A DNA stretch of 64,000 nt, taken from Lepidonotus clava. Taxonomy: Eukaryota > Annelida > Polychaeta > Phyllodocida > Polynoidae. Of this stretch, positions 47,901 to 56,601 are shown piece by piece (position 1 is the stretch's first letter; each line of letters starts with the position of its first letter). The notes under the pieces were generated by a model. It was given only the letters and a program-made list of their open reading frames with translations, ran no database searches and was not told the DNA's origin. Both the position numbers and the translations under genes were made by a program. The stretch is from positions 30,187,961 to 30,251,960 of the forward strand of contig OW387148.1 of NCBI GenBank assembly GCA_936440205.1. Reading direction: 5' to 3'.

Positions 47901-49529
47901 GGTAGTAACCATCTCGGCCGATGTGTACAAACTGTACCGCAACATCATCAAGCAGCACATAACTCCTTTACTTTCCCCATAAATTAACTTTAGATTCACA
48001 GTGAACTGTAAATAGCTTGTTAAGTCTAATCCTACCACTATTCTATGTTCAGGGGTAGTAACCATCTCGGCCGATGTATACAAACCGTACCGTAACATCG
48101 TGCAGCACATCACTCCCTTCACCACCTGGGTCATGAGGACCTGTAACACACAGACACACACACAGACACACACACACAAACCCACATATATATGATAAAG
48201 TGCACATCATCCAATCGAACATTCGCAGGACTTAATGCTTGCCATAATCATTAACTTCACATTCACTCTAAATTAGCTTTACATTGACATTAGATTGCAC
48301 ATGGCTTTAAAGTCTAATTCTGTCACTATTCTGTGTTCAGGGGTAGTAACCATCTCAGCTGATGTATACAAACCGTACCATAACATAGTGCAGCACATAA
48401 CCCCTTTACTTTCCCTGTAAATTAACTTTACATTCACAGTCAATATGTTAAGCTTGTTAATACTAACCCTATCACTATTCTGTACCCAGGGGTAGTAACC
48501 ATCTCGGCTGATGTGTACAAACCATACCGTAACATCGTTTTCACCACCTTTCACCACCTGGGTTATGAGGATCTGTAGCCCGCGTGGACATACACACACA
48601 TAGACAGAAACAAGTGCACACAGTTTTATTTCACCCCCGATACAAAGTCACCTATCTTTTAACACGCATGGACACCTGCGAGCCGGCCCGGGCAATACAA
48701 CTTTTGTATCACCCTGACGTGACGTCACGCCAGGGCGATCCAGGTCACGCCAGGGCGAGGTAAACACTACTCACGGATTTCGCTCGGAATTCGCTCAGAA
48801 TTCGCATAATAATGCTCAATAATGAGTGAGGGGGTGAAATAAATTCGATACTGACCTTGGTCGGATGCCACACCTCTGTATTGTGTCTCGGGGTCTGGTT
48901 CGGCGAGTGGCCGCTCTCGGGCCCTGCGGCCCTCGAGCGGCCACTCGCCGAACCAGACCCCGAGCCGCAATAAGGGGCGCGGGATCCCGACCCGGTCAGT
49001 ATCTACTTAATATTATAAAGTGCACATCGTCCAATCAAACACTCACGGGGCTTAATGCATGACATGATTATTAACTTTACATTCACTGTTTATTAACTTT
49101 ACAGCCATGCTTTACAGTCACAGTAAATTGCACATTGCTTGTTAAGTCTAACCCTACCACTATTCTCTACTCAGGGGTAGTAACCATTAACCATAATTTA
49201 AAGTCATACAGCACATCACGCAAAAAAACAATACTAGGACTCAGTGTTTTCTGTGATTGTAAACTTTACTTTCACTGAAGATAAACTTTAAAGTCTAATT
49301 TTTTGTGTCTAATCCTACCACTGTTCTATGTTCAGGGGTAGTAACCATCTCGGCCGATGTGTACAAACCGTACCGTAACATCGTGCAGCACATCACACCC
49401 TTCACCACCTGGGTCATGAGGATCTCGGACCTGCGCAGTAAAGATATCGACCTAAGTCACGTGACCAAGATTAAGATGGGGTTGGACGGATACGGGACGG
49501 CCAGAGGCGGCTATAAACTGGAGTATTAA
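26870..49529 (+). CDS. Gene B: secreted double-WSC, helical, C-terminal beta-domain protein
   Basis: Twenty-two exons: 26870-26909, 27855-27890, 28234-28397, 29268-29406, 30072-30154, 30900-31101, 31383-31428, 31563-31640, 32056-32171, 32851-33139, 33635-33872, 34256-34319, 34739-34860, 35109-35229, 36084-36307, 37023-37162, 37728-37853, 38410-38552, 39423-39523, 40396-40524, 40960-41128, 49336-49529. The sum is 2964 nt, that is 987 codons plus stop, with all phases agreeing and all donors GT. The layout copies gene A: signal peptide MWAVGFVLSWALA, WSC domains at about 34-126 and 127-221, a Cys-containing middle, long helices with a glycine-rich hydrophobic stretch near 580-599, and a C-terminal domain with HITPFTTWVMRIS and DIDLSHVTKIKMG. 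Intron 21 is 8.2 kb and holds the last-exon array. Function is unknown. Confidence 0.86.
26970..27270. mobile_element. CAGGGT-end MITE, GTCTTAAA family
   Basis: CAGGGTACCCAAAC and a matching GGTATCCTG end, flanked by TAATA on both sides, with an interior rich in GTCTTAAA words. Same family as 45287-45609. It lies in gene B intron 1. Confidence 0.65.
28234..29406 (+). CDS. Gene B exons 3-4: first WSC domain
   Basis: Exons 28234-28397 and 29268-29406 (164 and 139 nt, the same as gene A). Cysteines in YVGCYND, ECVDIC, DCYCGNNDV, TCTTTC and TCGG make the usual eight. The split at FRYAGLQ|NRVDC is phase 0. Confidence 0.9.
29419..29705 (+). repeat. About 41-bp minisatellite just after gene B exon 4
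   Basis: Six units containing CTACTTTTTATATACTACTC start near 29419, 29508, 29550, 29591, 29631 and 29678. The array begins 13 bp past the exon 4 donor. Confidence 0.75.
29870..30030. mobile_element. MITE, GGGGCCTTCCATT family, TTG duplication
   Basis: GGGGCCTTCCATTAAGTATG and ACTAAATGGAAGGCCCC ends flanked by TTG. Same family as 4548-4711. It ends 41 bp before gene B exon 5. Confidence 0.68.
30072..31101 (+). CDS. Gene B exons 5-6: second WSC domain
   Basis: Exons 30072-30154 and 30900-31101 add up to 285 nt, exactly the single gene A exon. The extra intron falls between VWEKDAAK and PAHECGMEC (phase 0). Cysteines: GCYND, ECGMEC, DCSCGNAYG, ECDLRC and NCGG. Confidence 0.9.
30177..30394. 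mobile_element. MITE inside the gene B-only WSC2 intron
   Basis: CTAAAGGCTGTATTCCACAT and its approximate inverse ATGTGTAATACGGCTTTAAG bound the element; CCGATTTTG pairs with CAAAATCGG inside. It occupies part of intron 5. Confidence 0.6.
32056..35229 (+). CDS. Gene B exons 9-14: conserved middle and first long helices
   Basis: Exons 32056-32171, 32851-33139, 33635-33872, 34256-34319, 34739-34860 and 35109-35229. Shared with gene A: CSEGCYKEC, LRFFYLNLSD, RVWVYAQTVVIDES, CARILYDT, VHFVPFYTK and NATYHRFMDYYEE. Helix-like charged repeats (EIAHERFEQALNASKQ) end just before the hydrophobic exon. Intron sites mostly differ from gene A. Confidence 0.82.
35551..36083 (+). repeat. Five tandem partial copies of gene B exon 15
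   Basis: Copies start near 35551, 35658, 35765, 35871 and 35977, period 106-107 bp, directly before the true exon at 36084. Each carries GTGATCRGYGAYATRCCAGG and most carry a pyrimidine tract with an AG acceptor (CCTTAG, CCCCAG, CCTAG). Even and odd copies alternate between GGGGTGGACATCC and GGGGTTGTCACC, showing a 213-bp higher-order unit. They cover only the start of the exon, the part encoding the hydrophobic segment. Confidence 0.88.
36084..36307 (+). CDS. Gene B exon 15: hydrophobic glycine-rich segment and helices
   Basis: GIVRIVIGDIPGGIGDIIGG followed by DTLFDTMYNLAAAM and two acidic helices ending MMVQLE. This is the functional member of the tandem set: it alone continues past the repeated part to a good GTGAGT donor, and it fits the phase 1 entry from exon 14. 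Confidence 0.85.
36377..36424 (+). pseudogene. Fragment resembling the start of gene B exon 16
   Basis: ACAACTCT..CTGCCATCCTTACAAGTAAATATTG resembles the acceptor and first bases of exon 16 (ACAACTCT..CTATCCTTGCAGGTAAACATTG at about 36997-37033). A short stretch at 36617-36640 also resembles the exon 14 donor. Confidence 0.4.
37023..39523 (+). CDS. Gene B exons 16-19: helical bundle end and Cys motif
   Basis: Exons 37023-37162, 37728-37853, 38410-38552 and 39423-39523. Conserved with gene A: WQNLKNYG, SNWGEALT, AMVELAELMRDAI, TYDVRLDLNHALL and FCQAFFYENMKDCK. Here FCQAFF is uninterrupted, and an intron instead splits the Gly-Gly 18 codons later. Confidence 0.82.
37231..37525. mobile_element. 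CAGGGTACCAACC-end MITE
   Basis: CAGGGTACCAACC / GGTTGGTACCCTG ends, flanked by AATAAA on both sides. The interior has repeated ACAGGGAAAA words. It lies in gene B intron 16. Confidence 0.68.
38715..38963. mobile_element. MITE with AGATGCCA ends, copy 1
   Basis: AGATGCCATTTTCCC at the left and TTGAGTTGCATCTCT at the right. It matches 43244-43503 in ends, in the inner CCGGATTTT/GGATTTCCCAC-type tracts and in the common TTTTCATCAGTC near the right end. Confidence 0.55.
40396..41128 (+). CDS. Gene B exons 20-21: C-terminal beta-rich domain, first part
   Basis: Exons 40396-40524 and 40960-41128: KCPINYLRNNRVLFFSLS, DIDAYK|VSRINLTFVG, VGIESSGDFQG and HEYNIKT. The YK|V intron is absent in gene A, which instead has an intron after WLK, about 18 codons later. 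Confidence 0.82.
41146..41676. mobile_element. MITE, about 530 bp, with ACTTGGCYGACARATGCCGC ends
   Basis: The left arm ACTTGGCTGACAAATGCCGC is mirrored by GCGGCATCTGTCGGCCAAGT at the right, about 40 bp of inverted end. It begins 17 bp after the exon 21 donor. Confidence 0.65.
42497..42747 (+). other. In-frame open block after an acceptor in gene B intron 21
   Basis: An acceptor GACCACCAG at 42496 in phase 1 opens an 82-codon frame ending in TGA, compatible with exon 21. The encoded sequence (GSTFSKQSIGDSVVRL...) has no similarity to gene A's end and no close AATAAA. It may be chance. Confidence 0.2.
43244..43503. mobile_element. MITE with AGAGATGCCA ends, copy 2
   Basis: AGAGATGCCATTTTTCCTAC and CGGGAGTGGCATCTCT are inverted ends. 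Same family as 38715-38963. Confidence 0.6.
45287..45609. mobile_element. CAGGGTGCCCAC-end MITE, GTCTTAAA family
   Basis: CAGGGTGCCCAC / GTGGGCACCCTG ends with an ATATA duplication on both sides. The flanks join to the array spacer CAGATATATGATAAAGTGC seen uninterrupted in other units, so it landed inside the array. Confidence 0.75.
45939..46727. mobile_element. TA-flanked MITE with CAGTGGTCCCCCT ends
   Basis: The ends CAGTGGTCCCCCTCTTATGC and AGGGGGACCACTG are inverse, with TA on both sides. Other array units show the uninterrupted target CACTATTCTGTGTT. TA target and CAGT start suggest a pogo/mariner-type source (inference). No transposase frame; the long internal open frame comes from a repeat. 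Confidence 0.75.
46200..46540. repeat. 60-bp minisatellite inside the TA MITE
   Basis: CCTAGAACCTCTCAACACCT recurs at 46332, 46392, 46452 and 46512, with older units before. The period of 60 keeps a frame open by chance (Leu/Pro-rich). Confidence 0.8.
48590..49003. mobile_element. GC-rich foldback element inside the array
   Basis: Nested inverted pairs: TTTATTTCACCCCC (48625) with GGGGGTGAAATAAA (48830), GATACTGACC (48847) with GGTCAGTATC (48994), and a perfect 30-bp arm pair at 48887-48916 and 48935-48964. It is very CpG-rich against an AT-rich array. The exact outer ends and family are unclear. Confidence 0.6.
48887..48964. repeat. Perfect 30-bp hairpin
   Basis: The two 30-nt arms starting CTCGGGGTCTGGTTCGGCGA are exactly complementary around an 18-nt loop. 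It lies in the foldback element. Confidence 0.9.
49336..49529 (+). CDS. Gene B exon 22: C-terminal end
   Basis: The only member of the array that continues into the true C-terminus: GVVTISADVYKPYRNIVQHI, then TPFTTWVMRIS, DIDLSHVTKIKMG and a TAA stop after KLEY. It is entered in phase 1 from exon 21, as in gene A. Confidence 0.88.
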
Positions 49530-49570
49530 ATTGTATGATATTGCTGGCTTAATGTGAGGAACATTATTTT

Positions 49571-49576
49571 AATAAA
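49571..49576 (+). terminator. Gene B polyadenylation signal
   Basis: AATAAA 42 bp after the stop codon. The duplicated 3' end has its own AATAAA at 49782-49787. Confidence 0.7.
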
Positions 49577-49659
49577 GCACTAACAAACATTAATGACTTA
49601 CATAACATATATTTATTATGGCCCTAGGCCCCTAATTTTGACATGGTGACATTGCGATT

Positions 49660-49830
49660 GACCTAAGTCACGTGACCAAGATTAAGATGGGGTTGGATGG
49701 ATACGGGACGGCGAGAGGCGGCTATAAACTGGAGTATTAAATTGTATTATATTTCTGGCTTAATGTAAGGAACATTATTTTAATAAAGTACTAACAACAT
49801 TTATGACTTACATAACATATTTTTTATTGA
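49660..49830 (+). pseudogene. Duplicated 3' end of gene B last exon with 3'UTR
   Basis: Almost identical to 49449-49620, offset 211 bp: GACCTAAGTCACGTGACCAA, the KLEY-stop codons, and the following UTR with AATAAA. The high identity makes it a recent tandem duplication. It has no acceptor. Confidence 0.88.
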
Positions 49831-52800
49831 TTCTCATTGGTAGGATTTCAGTTCTCACTAAGAAACAGTGGGAGATTTAGGAATTTTCTAATAGGTTGGG
49901 GTCTTGTGTATACGCTAGCACTAATCCTAATATTCCAACTCTTTTTGTGGTTCATATTTTCACTGAAAGGAGAGGTAGGATTTGGGGGCCAGGATATTCC
50001 TTCGTCTTAACTGTTATATAAGTGGATGAAAGAAAATATACCATTGTAATTTTGACTACATTCCAACTTTAGGTAATTTCTAAGGTTTGTGGATTATATG
50101 AAAAGCCAGACTACGAATTTTCTTTCTAATTCTATCCATCTACAAGCATATCGTATTAAAATGAATACTTCCTCAATCCGAAATAACAATAGAACATCGC
50201 AGATGCTTCCACCTTGTATAAAACATGCCAGTGAAACTTATTCACTGTGTTTTCAAAATAAAACGCTTGACGACCTGTATCGTTTGGCTGTCAAATATTG
50301 TATGCCATCTTAATGACAGTTTTCTTTGGATAATCACCCGTTCTGACTTTTAAATAACACCAAACAATAAATCGTCTCCACTAGCATTCAGTGGCTGTCA
50401 AAGGGCCTTTGGGAAATACTAAGATTGGAAAAAATTCTGACAAGTCAACATTTATCAAAGTTAAGTTTTCTGATAAAGATTTATTTCTTGAATAGCATCT
50501 CCTTTTTGAAACACTGGTCGTCTTTAGACTTGTAATGCTCTTCTATAAATCTATTTATAAATACAATTTCGGGAACATAATCATAATATTATATGCACCA
50601 AGTGCATGCTATGTCATTCTGAAAGGTTATAAGATGCATATGTTACAATAATTTTCCAAGGCATGCTGTTAGTGTGTCATTAATGCATATATATACCTCA
50701 TGATTCTCATAGTTATACTATATATCCCTATTCATCAACTGTCTTATAAGTGGACACAAACAGGTCAAATTAAGTTGTGCACTACATTTTTTCACAATAA
50801 TAACAATGGAAATAGGACATAGATAAGTACAAGTCCTTGAGATACAAGAAACACATCCATTACTCGTGTCTTCCATCACCCAGACATGCAGATAAAGACA
50901 TTACAAAAATAACGTCTCAATGTATTATGTGTCCTTTGATCTAGTGGCTCTTGTCACATTAATAAAACAGAAGTGACACCACTCTATTTATGTCCTAGAC
51001 AGAGCATCTGTCACATTCATTTGACCTCCTTATTGAGTGGACAGGGACAGTATTTATGCAATCCCATTCAGTGATCTGTTTCATTTTAACCTCCCTGGCT
51101 ATAAATAAGATATCGGCACTGGGATTGCTGTAGGTTTCCATAGCACATAATGTGCTTACAAAAGGGCATGTCTACTTACAAAACAGCTTGAATCCTTAAA
51201 ATGAGCCAAAACCAATAAATTCAATTACATTTTTCAAATTCAAATAATCATCGAAATCCATTCTGTGAGCTTATGTCTGGCCTATGTTAAAGTCTAAATC
51301 ATGAAATTGGCAGAAAATCATTATAGAAAAAACTACATTTATTTTGCTCAACTCAATGTTGATCCACAAAAATGGGGTTTGTTTACAAAAAAACCCAAAA
51401 ATATCACCTCTCATGGAATTCTACTTTGGTTTGAGCTAGTTTTCATAGCTAACATTTTACTACTGACCTTAACTAGACTCATCTAACATACATGTATTTC
51501 TATGATTATCTGTGTTTTGAAAAAATTGTCAATTATATTGGTTTTGGCTCCTTTTAATAATTAAGACTCCCTTTAATAATTAAGAAAAGGGGATGTATGC
51601 CTATGCTTACAAAAAGGGTATGTATGCTCACACTGCAAAAGTAGGAGTATGTGTCAAGAATTGTGATTGAATTTATTTGTTAACTGCAATAATAAACTAC
51701 TGATCATTAACCTAATCAAAGATCATTGAACAGTTCATATCTATATAGCTACATTGGGCTTACTATATATATACTCACGGATGCTATGACAATTATTTTC
51801 AACTGTTTTGCGGGGTTCAGCTTACACATACAGGGAAGCATTATAAATAAACATCCTATATATAGGGATTATGGTTAGCTTATACAATTGCACACTTTGG
51901 CCAAATCATGTCATTTCCACACATGAACGATCAATGGCGACGGTTTTGTATGTGTCAACGTTTGATACAAAATATTGGTCCCATTACTTTAACTGTTAAA
52001 GGTCCTCTCGTTTTTGTGACATGGTGATCTATTATCTTCTATTCATGCTCATTTAAATCTAATTTCATATGAAATTGAACATTTCCTACTCATAAGCATG
52101 ATAATGCATGATTTGGAAAATATGATGATAATTATAATGTTATAACTTATATTATCACAGGACGGAAGAATCCAAACACATGTATATCCGAGAAAACACT
52201 AAACAACATTTTGAATAGAATTCAGCCTACCTGAGGGAATATACTCTCACAAAGCTTAAGTCGGGAGTCAAACTGGCTATTGACCCTTTAACAAGTCAAG
52301 ATGCCAAAAGGTACTCTTAATGTAGCACAGTTTGCAGCCCCAAGGCATTATTGTGACAGGGAGTGGACTGGAGGGTACTCCTTAAAATGTTTCTAATATG
52401 TTTACTTCTAGGAACTAGTTAGACTACATTTATACCATAAAACAGTAGATTTATTTCTGTCATTAATTAAGAATTGCTACAACTCAGTATCATTGGAACA
52501 GTAAGTGAAAAGGGCTAGGTTCCCACGATCTCCTCTTTTTAGGCCTTTGGGTCCTTGCCAAAGTCATTGCATCCGTGTATAAATATACGTAAAAGCCATG
52601 TAGCTATATGTGCTTGTAATCTATGAACCCTTTGGACTTCTTACTTTGGGCGTGTGGAAGTTTTATCACCAGGGCCCGTCTTTCAGAACTAGATATACAT
52701 ACTTTTAATGTTATACCTCAGCAAATGCTTGAATCAGAGTCAGATCTAGGGGATCCAGGGGTTCCTGACCTCCCATAATTAATATATTATTAGAACTTTT
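49831..52800. other. Intergenic, no gene seen
   Basis: AT-rich sequence without splice-framed coding blocks, RNA genes or clear elements. Short open frames here (for example 50089-50313 and 51301-51486) show no domain or bias. Confidence 0.6.
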
Positions 52801-52977
52801 TTTGGTTTTGTTTACTTACATTTATTTGTCTCACCTTGCTCCTCTCAATGTAAACCCATTACATATCCAACCACACAACTGGAAGAACACACAACTTTAT
52901 GTAAGTGAAATTGTAATAATAATAATAATACAGAAAGTGCATACCTATTCTACAAAACCTACACAATTGCGAGCACA

Positions 52978-53060
52978 CACGCACACACACGCACACACAC
53001 GCACACACACACACACATGCATACACGCATACACACACACACACCAGAAATGCACACACA
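52978..53060. repeat. (CA)n-rich microsatellite
   Basis: Interrupted CACACACG and CACA repeats. The open frames on both strands here are repeat artefacts. Confidence 0.9.
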
Positions 53061-53114
53061 CAACATTAACAACAACAACAAGTTAGCGTCCCACACACAT
53101 CCCCACACATTTTT

Positions 53115-53252
53115 TATGGGACACCATATGCATGGACACTCAGCCTACTACCCTACTCTGCTGGTGACACCGACTGGCCTGTGACAGGGAGTGGACTGGA
53201 GGGACCCTCAGTGTACCAGAGGTCCCCCTCCTGTCACCAGCCTACCAACATA
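53115..53252 (+). other. Weak candidate exon
   Basis: A GC-richer block open in one frame (LSLLPYSAGDTDWPVTGSG, then LEGPSVYQRSPSCHQPTN) ending at a consensus donor CAG|GTGAGT. The words GTGACAGGGAGTGGACTGGA also occur at about 52353. No partner exon identified. Confidence 0.25.
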
Positions 53253-56047
53253 CCAGCAGGTGAGTGAACAGTACTCCACCATCCCACCACCACCTGCATG
53301 CATTCACTCCAATCCACAATCCACATAGAGTAGGATTCACTAGTTCTGCCCAAAACTTACTTTTTATCCAATGATAACTTAGTTGCAAATTAATGGACAG
53401 TTTGTCTGAGGATGGTCGCAGACAGCCATGGCTATGATCTGATAATTTCTCTTTTTATTTTTTAATGTGGTAAATGACTATGCCGCACTTCTGAGGTCAT
53501 GGTATGTTAAGTGAGATCTAGAGTTGCAGACAGTTGGGAGATTGGGTATTGTGTTTATTTTTTTATCAAATGATATAACTTTATTGTACTTAAAGGGGCA
53601 GTGCGTCTGGGGTAGGTCCAATCCAATGTGAATGCTAGGCGCATATATATATGTGTACAACCTTGGCACGAGAATGAAATGCAAAATACATACGGACATC
53701 CCTACATTAATATTATATAACCACCAACTTTTAGAAACTTTTAAACAATTCCATCTATATCAGCAGTCTGGAGTTACATAGAAGTTACAGCTGTGTTTGA
53801 CAAATGTTTTAGTGTCTGATATTTTTCACTCTGGTGTGCCCATAATGTATGCTTCACTGAAAAGGTGAAACGTACACTAAAGGTGTGGGAGACAGGATCG
53901 AGTCGTTAACCTTTACCTGACTGCATACCGTGATTCGCATGGGTGATCCCTTCCACCTCCACCCCCAGTAGTAGGTCTCCTGAACGCACCCACAATTATT
54001 TTATACAGTGTTGCCACTGTGGGCATGTTGTCCCATACTTATGTCCAGTTGCGAGGTAGAAATATATTCTATTTATTACATAGAGGCACCGCGCTTAAAA
54101 ATAAGATTTTTTTAAAGATAAAGAGAAGGTAGTTAGGTCAGGGGCCCCCTCGGTAATTCGTACCTGCATAGCTAGGAAAAAGGGGATTTCCCTTTATAAG
54201 TAGTCATTTGTGAAAATGTCTGGTATTTAAGAGACAAATTTAAAACCACATTATAAAAAACAAAAATACCTGAAGCTATAATAATTATGATTCCGATATG
54301 TATTATGCCTCCGAATTATCATAATCTACAAAACTAGAATGTTTGCTTTCTATTATATACCTAGAATTTAGAAAGTAACAGTTGTACCATTAAAGAATAA
54401 GAGTAAGCTTTTCCCGGTAACTCTATACTCACACTTAAATGATCTGGACCGACAGTTTGGTCTGTAAAAAAAAGTAAGCTAACCTAGAAGACGCTTCACT
54501 TAACAAGTCCCATCTGGGATACCTGCTGTGAAAATCACCACGCTTTCCCAGGCTGACTATGAGTCCTACCTATGATATCCTGACCTAAATATTTACCATT
54601 AAAAAAGTGGTACTTGCAAACAGGATAGTGCAGACAATTGGAGTCAAGTCTTTTTGTAGGCTTTCTTTTAAAAAATCCCTCTCTTTGAAGTTGTGTGTAC
54701 TTATTCATGACAAATTGGCAGGATGCTCATGGTATTATGAAGTCTTATTATATCATTACCAACCCACGATTTCCGGGCTGGGATTTTGATAAGGGAATAG
54801 GTCTTTCACGAACATATCTGTTTTTGCTAGAGGGGTGCTTGTTCTGTCATATTGTAGGATCATTTGTGAAACATCAGAACATCTTGTTTTCATGTTCTAC
54901 TCCACGTATAGAGTTTTTTATTTCCACAGAAAGGTATTGTGTGAATCTTCATAGCATTAACATTGTACAAGTGGGTGGATAACAGAGCTAGTGTTAAGGA
55001 ACAGTCTTAAGTAGGGGTTGCTATAAGAATGGGTAACTCTATGTCTTAAAGGGGTGTGTGGGTTACATTAGCCAATATCCTGAAGGGTAGAGGTGTCTTA
55101 AAGGGTCAAAGGTTAAAGGGTTAAGAGGGTAAAGGGGAGGATTAGATATGAACCAGCCCTTCTTAAACCCTCATGTTACTCTGACATGTCAACTGAATAC
55201 CAATGGTAAACAATACCTGATTACAGAGCCTTGTTTTCCAATGCTAAATGTAGTAGCTAAACCAGGATGCTTTGAGAGGGGATTGGTATGGCTGATGGTA
55301 TAGATCTAGGAAAGTGAAATTGCATACTGGGAAAGGGGACAGATCAGTCATATGTGTGATCAGCTGGTCGTTTTTTAAGTGTTTTTTTTACAGTTAGGTT
55401 ATTTTCCTGTATAGTACTAGCTAGGAGTCTGTTATGCACTTTTCGACCCACTTTTGATAGATGTAGTCAATCTTAAGACGCACTTCAAAACTTTGAAATC
55501 ACAGTAACAAGCCTCTAGAAGCTAACTTTAATTTCATTTTTCTGTTTGTTTAAAGCCTCTGAAATAATTGAGTGTTAAGGAATCAACAAAGTCAATGTGT
55601 AACTGGAAACAAATTGAATCAATGCCATGTGCATGCTTACATGCATTCCCCCCACCCCCACCCTAAAAAGACATTTTAGGGCCCACTGGCCTGATAGGTT
55701 TTATATAAAGTGATCCAGAGAAAATAAAGACTAAATGGATCCCATGCTTTTCAAACACATTATTCCAGGTCATGCTTTATATTTCTGGGTCAGTGACCAA
55801 GTTTAGTAGGTCAGTTTCCAAGGTCAGTAGGTCAGTGTCTAAGGTCAGTCAGGTCAGGGGTATTGTGGGCCCATGACCTTGGATCCCCGATCATCACGTG
55901 ACAGAGAACAGTCCCATGGAGTCTAGTTACCCCTGAATAGCTTACACGGACTAAGGACAATAGCCCTATTCATTACCTTATAGACATAACTCATCTGAAT
56001 ATACCATTGGCTTGTAGGACAAAAGCATTGATGTAAACAGGGTGCAC

Positions 56048-56286
56048 TATTAGGGAGTTTTAGCAACCCCAACGCATCTCGGTACGTTGACGCATCTCAA
56101 AACTGTCAATTCATATTAGAGACTTCATGTACTAGAATTATGAAAAACAAACAATTATTTATTGATAATTCTAGAAAGGAAGCGATCTCTTATGACATAA
56201 TTTTGGCATCAGTTATTACAGGAGGGATAAGAGATACGTTGCGTTAGCGTTACAGGATGCATTGGGGTTGCTAAAACTCCCTATTA
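56048..56286. mobile_element. MITE with TAGGGAGTTTTAGCAACCCC ends
   Basis: TAGGGAGTTTTAGCAACCCC at the left and GGGGTTGCTAAAACTCCCTA at the right are perfect inverses. The interior also pairs (GCATCTC / GAGATACG). About 240 bp. Confidence 0.75.
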
Positions 56287-56601
56287 TAACCACAAAATGT
56301 ACAGTGCTTCAGGAGAAGCATACCCACTAGGCGATTTTTCACAAATCAGCTGCCTAATCGGTTCTAAAATCAGTTGTTTCTACCCTAGTTATCAGCGACG
56401 TTTGTGCCGATTCAGATAAAACACGTACATGATTATTATAATCAATACCCTATTCCTATGGGCCATTACTCAGAGGCGTGATTGACGTGGTCCAAATTGC
56501 CCTATTGGGTATGGGGCTTTATTGTAGTGGTACGTCAGTGGGTCACTAATCCAAGGCTCCAAAGTTCAGTTTCATGCAACTCTCTTTAAGTTAATCATGA
56601 T

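Larger units (their letters stand above)
45225..49335 (+). repeat. Array of eleven partial copies of gene B last exon
   Basis: Copies of GGGGTAGTAACCATCTCGGC start near 45762, 46742, 47011, 47202, 47353, 47618, 47900, 48053, 48341, 48490 and 49175. The true exon follows at 49336. Most have a pyrimidine-poor but valid TTCAG acceptor. Longer copies run through the codons for YRNIVQHITPFTTWVMRI and then leave the exon sequence for CA-rich repeats. Spacers share blocks such as AAAGTGCACATCRTCCAATC and TTAACTTTACATTCAC. Three other elements interrupt the array. Confidence 0.9.

Noticed and set aside
47838-48599. Minus-strand frames across the last-exon array
   Set aside because: Antisense of the repeated exon and the CA tracts, with no independent coding signal.
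26870-49529. Recent horizontal transfer of whole gene B from a microbe
   Set aside because: The gene is full of typical animal introns and has a matching paralogue next to it; at most an old transfer of the C-terminal module could be considered.
52802-53086. Thr/His-rich and Cys/Val-rich frames on opposite strands
   Set aside because: They read through the (CA)n microsatellite.
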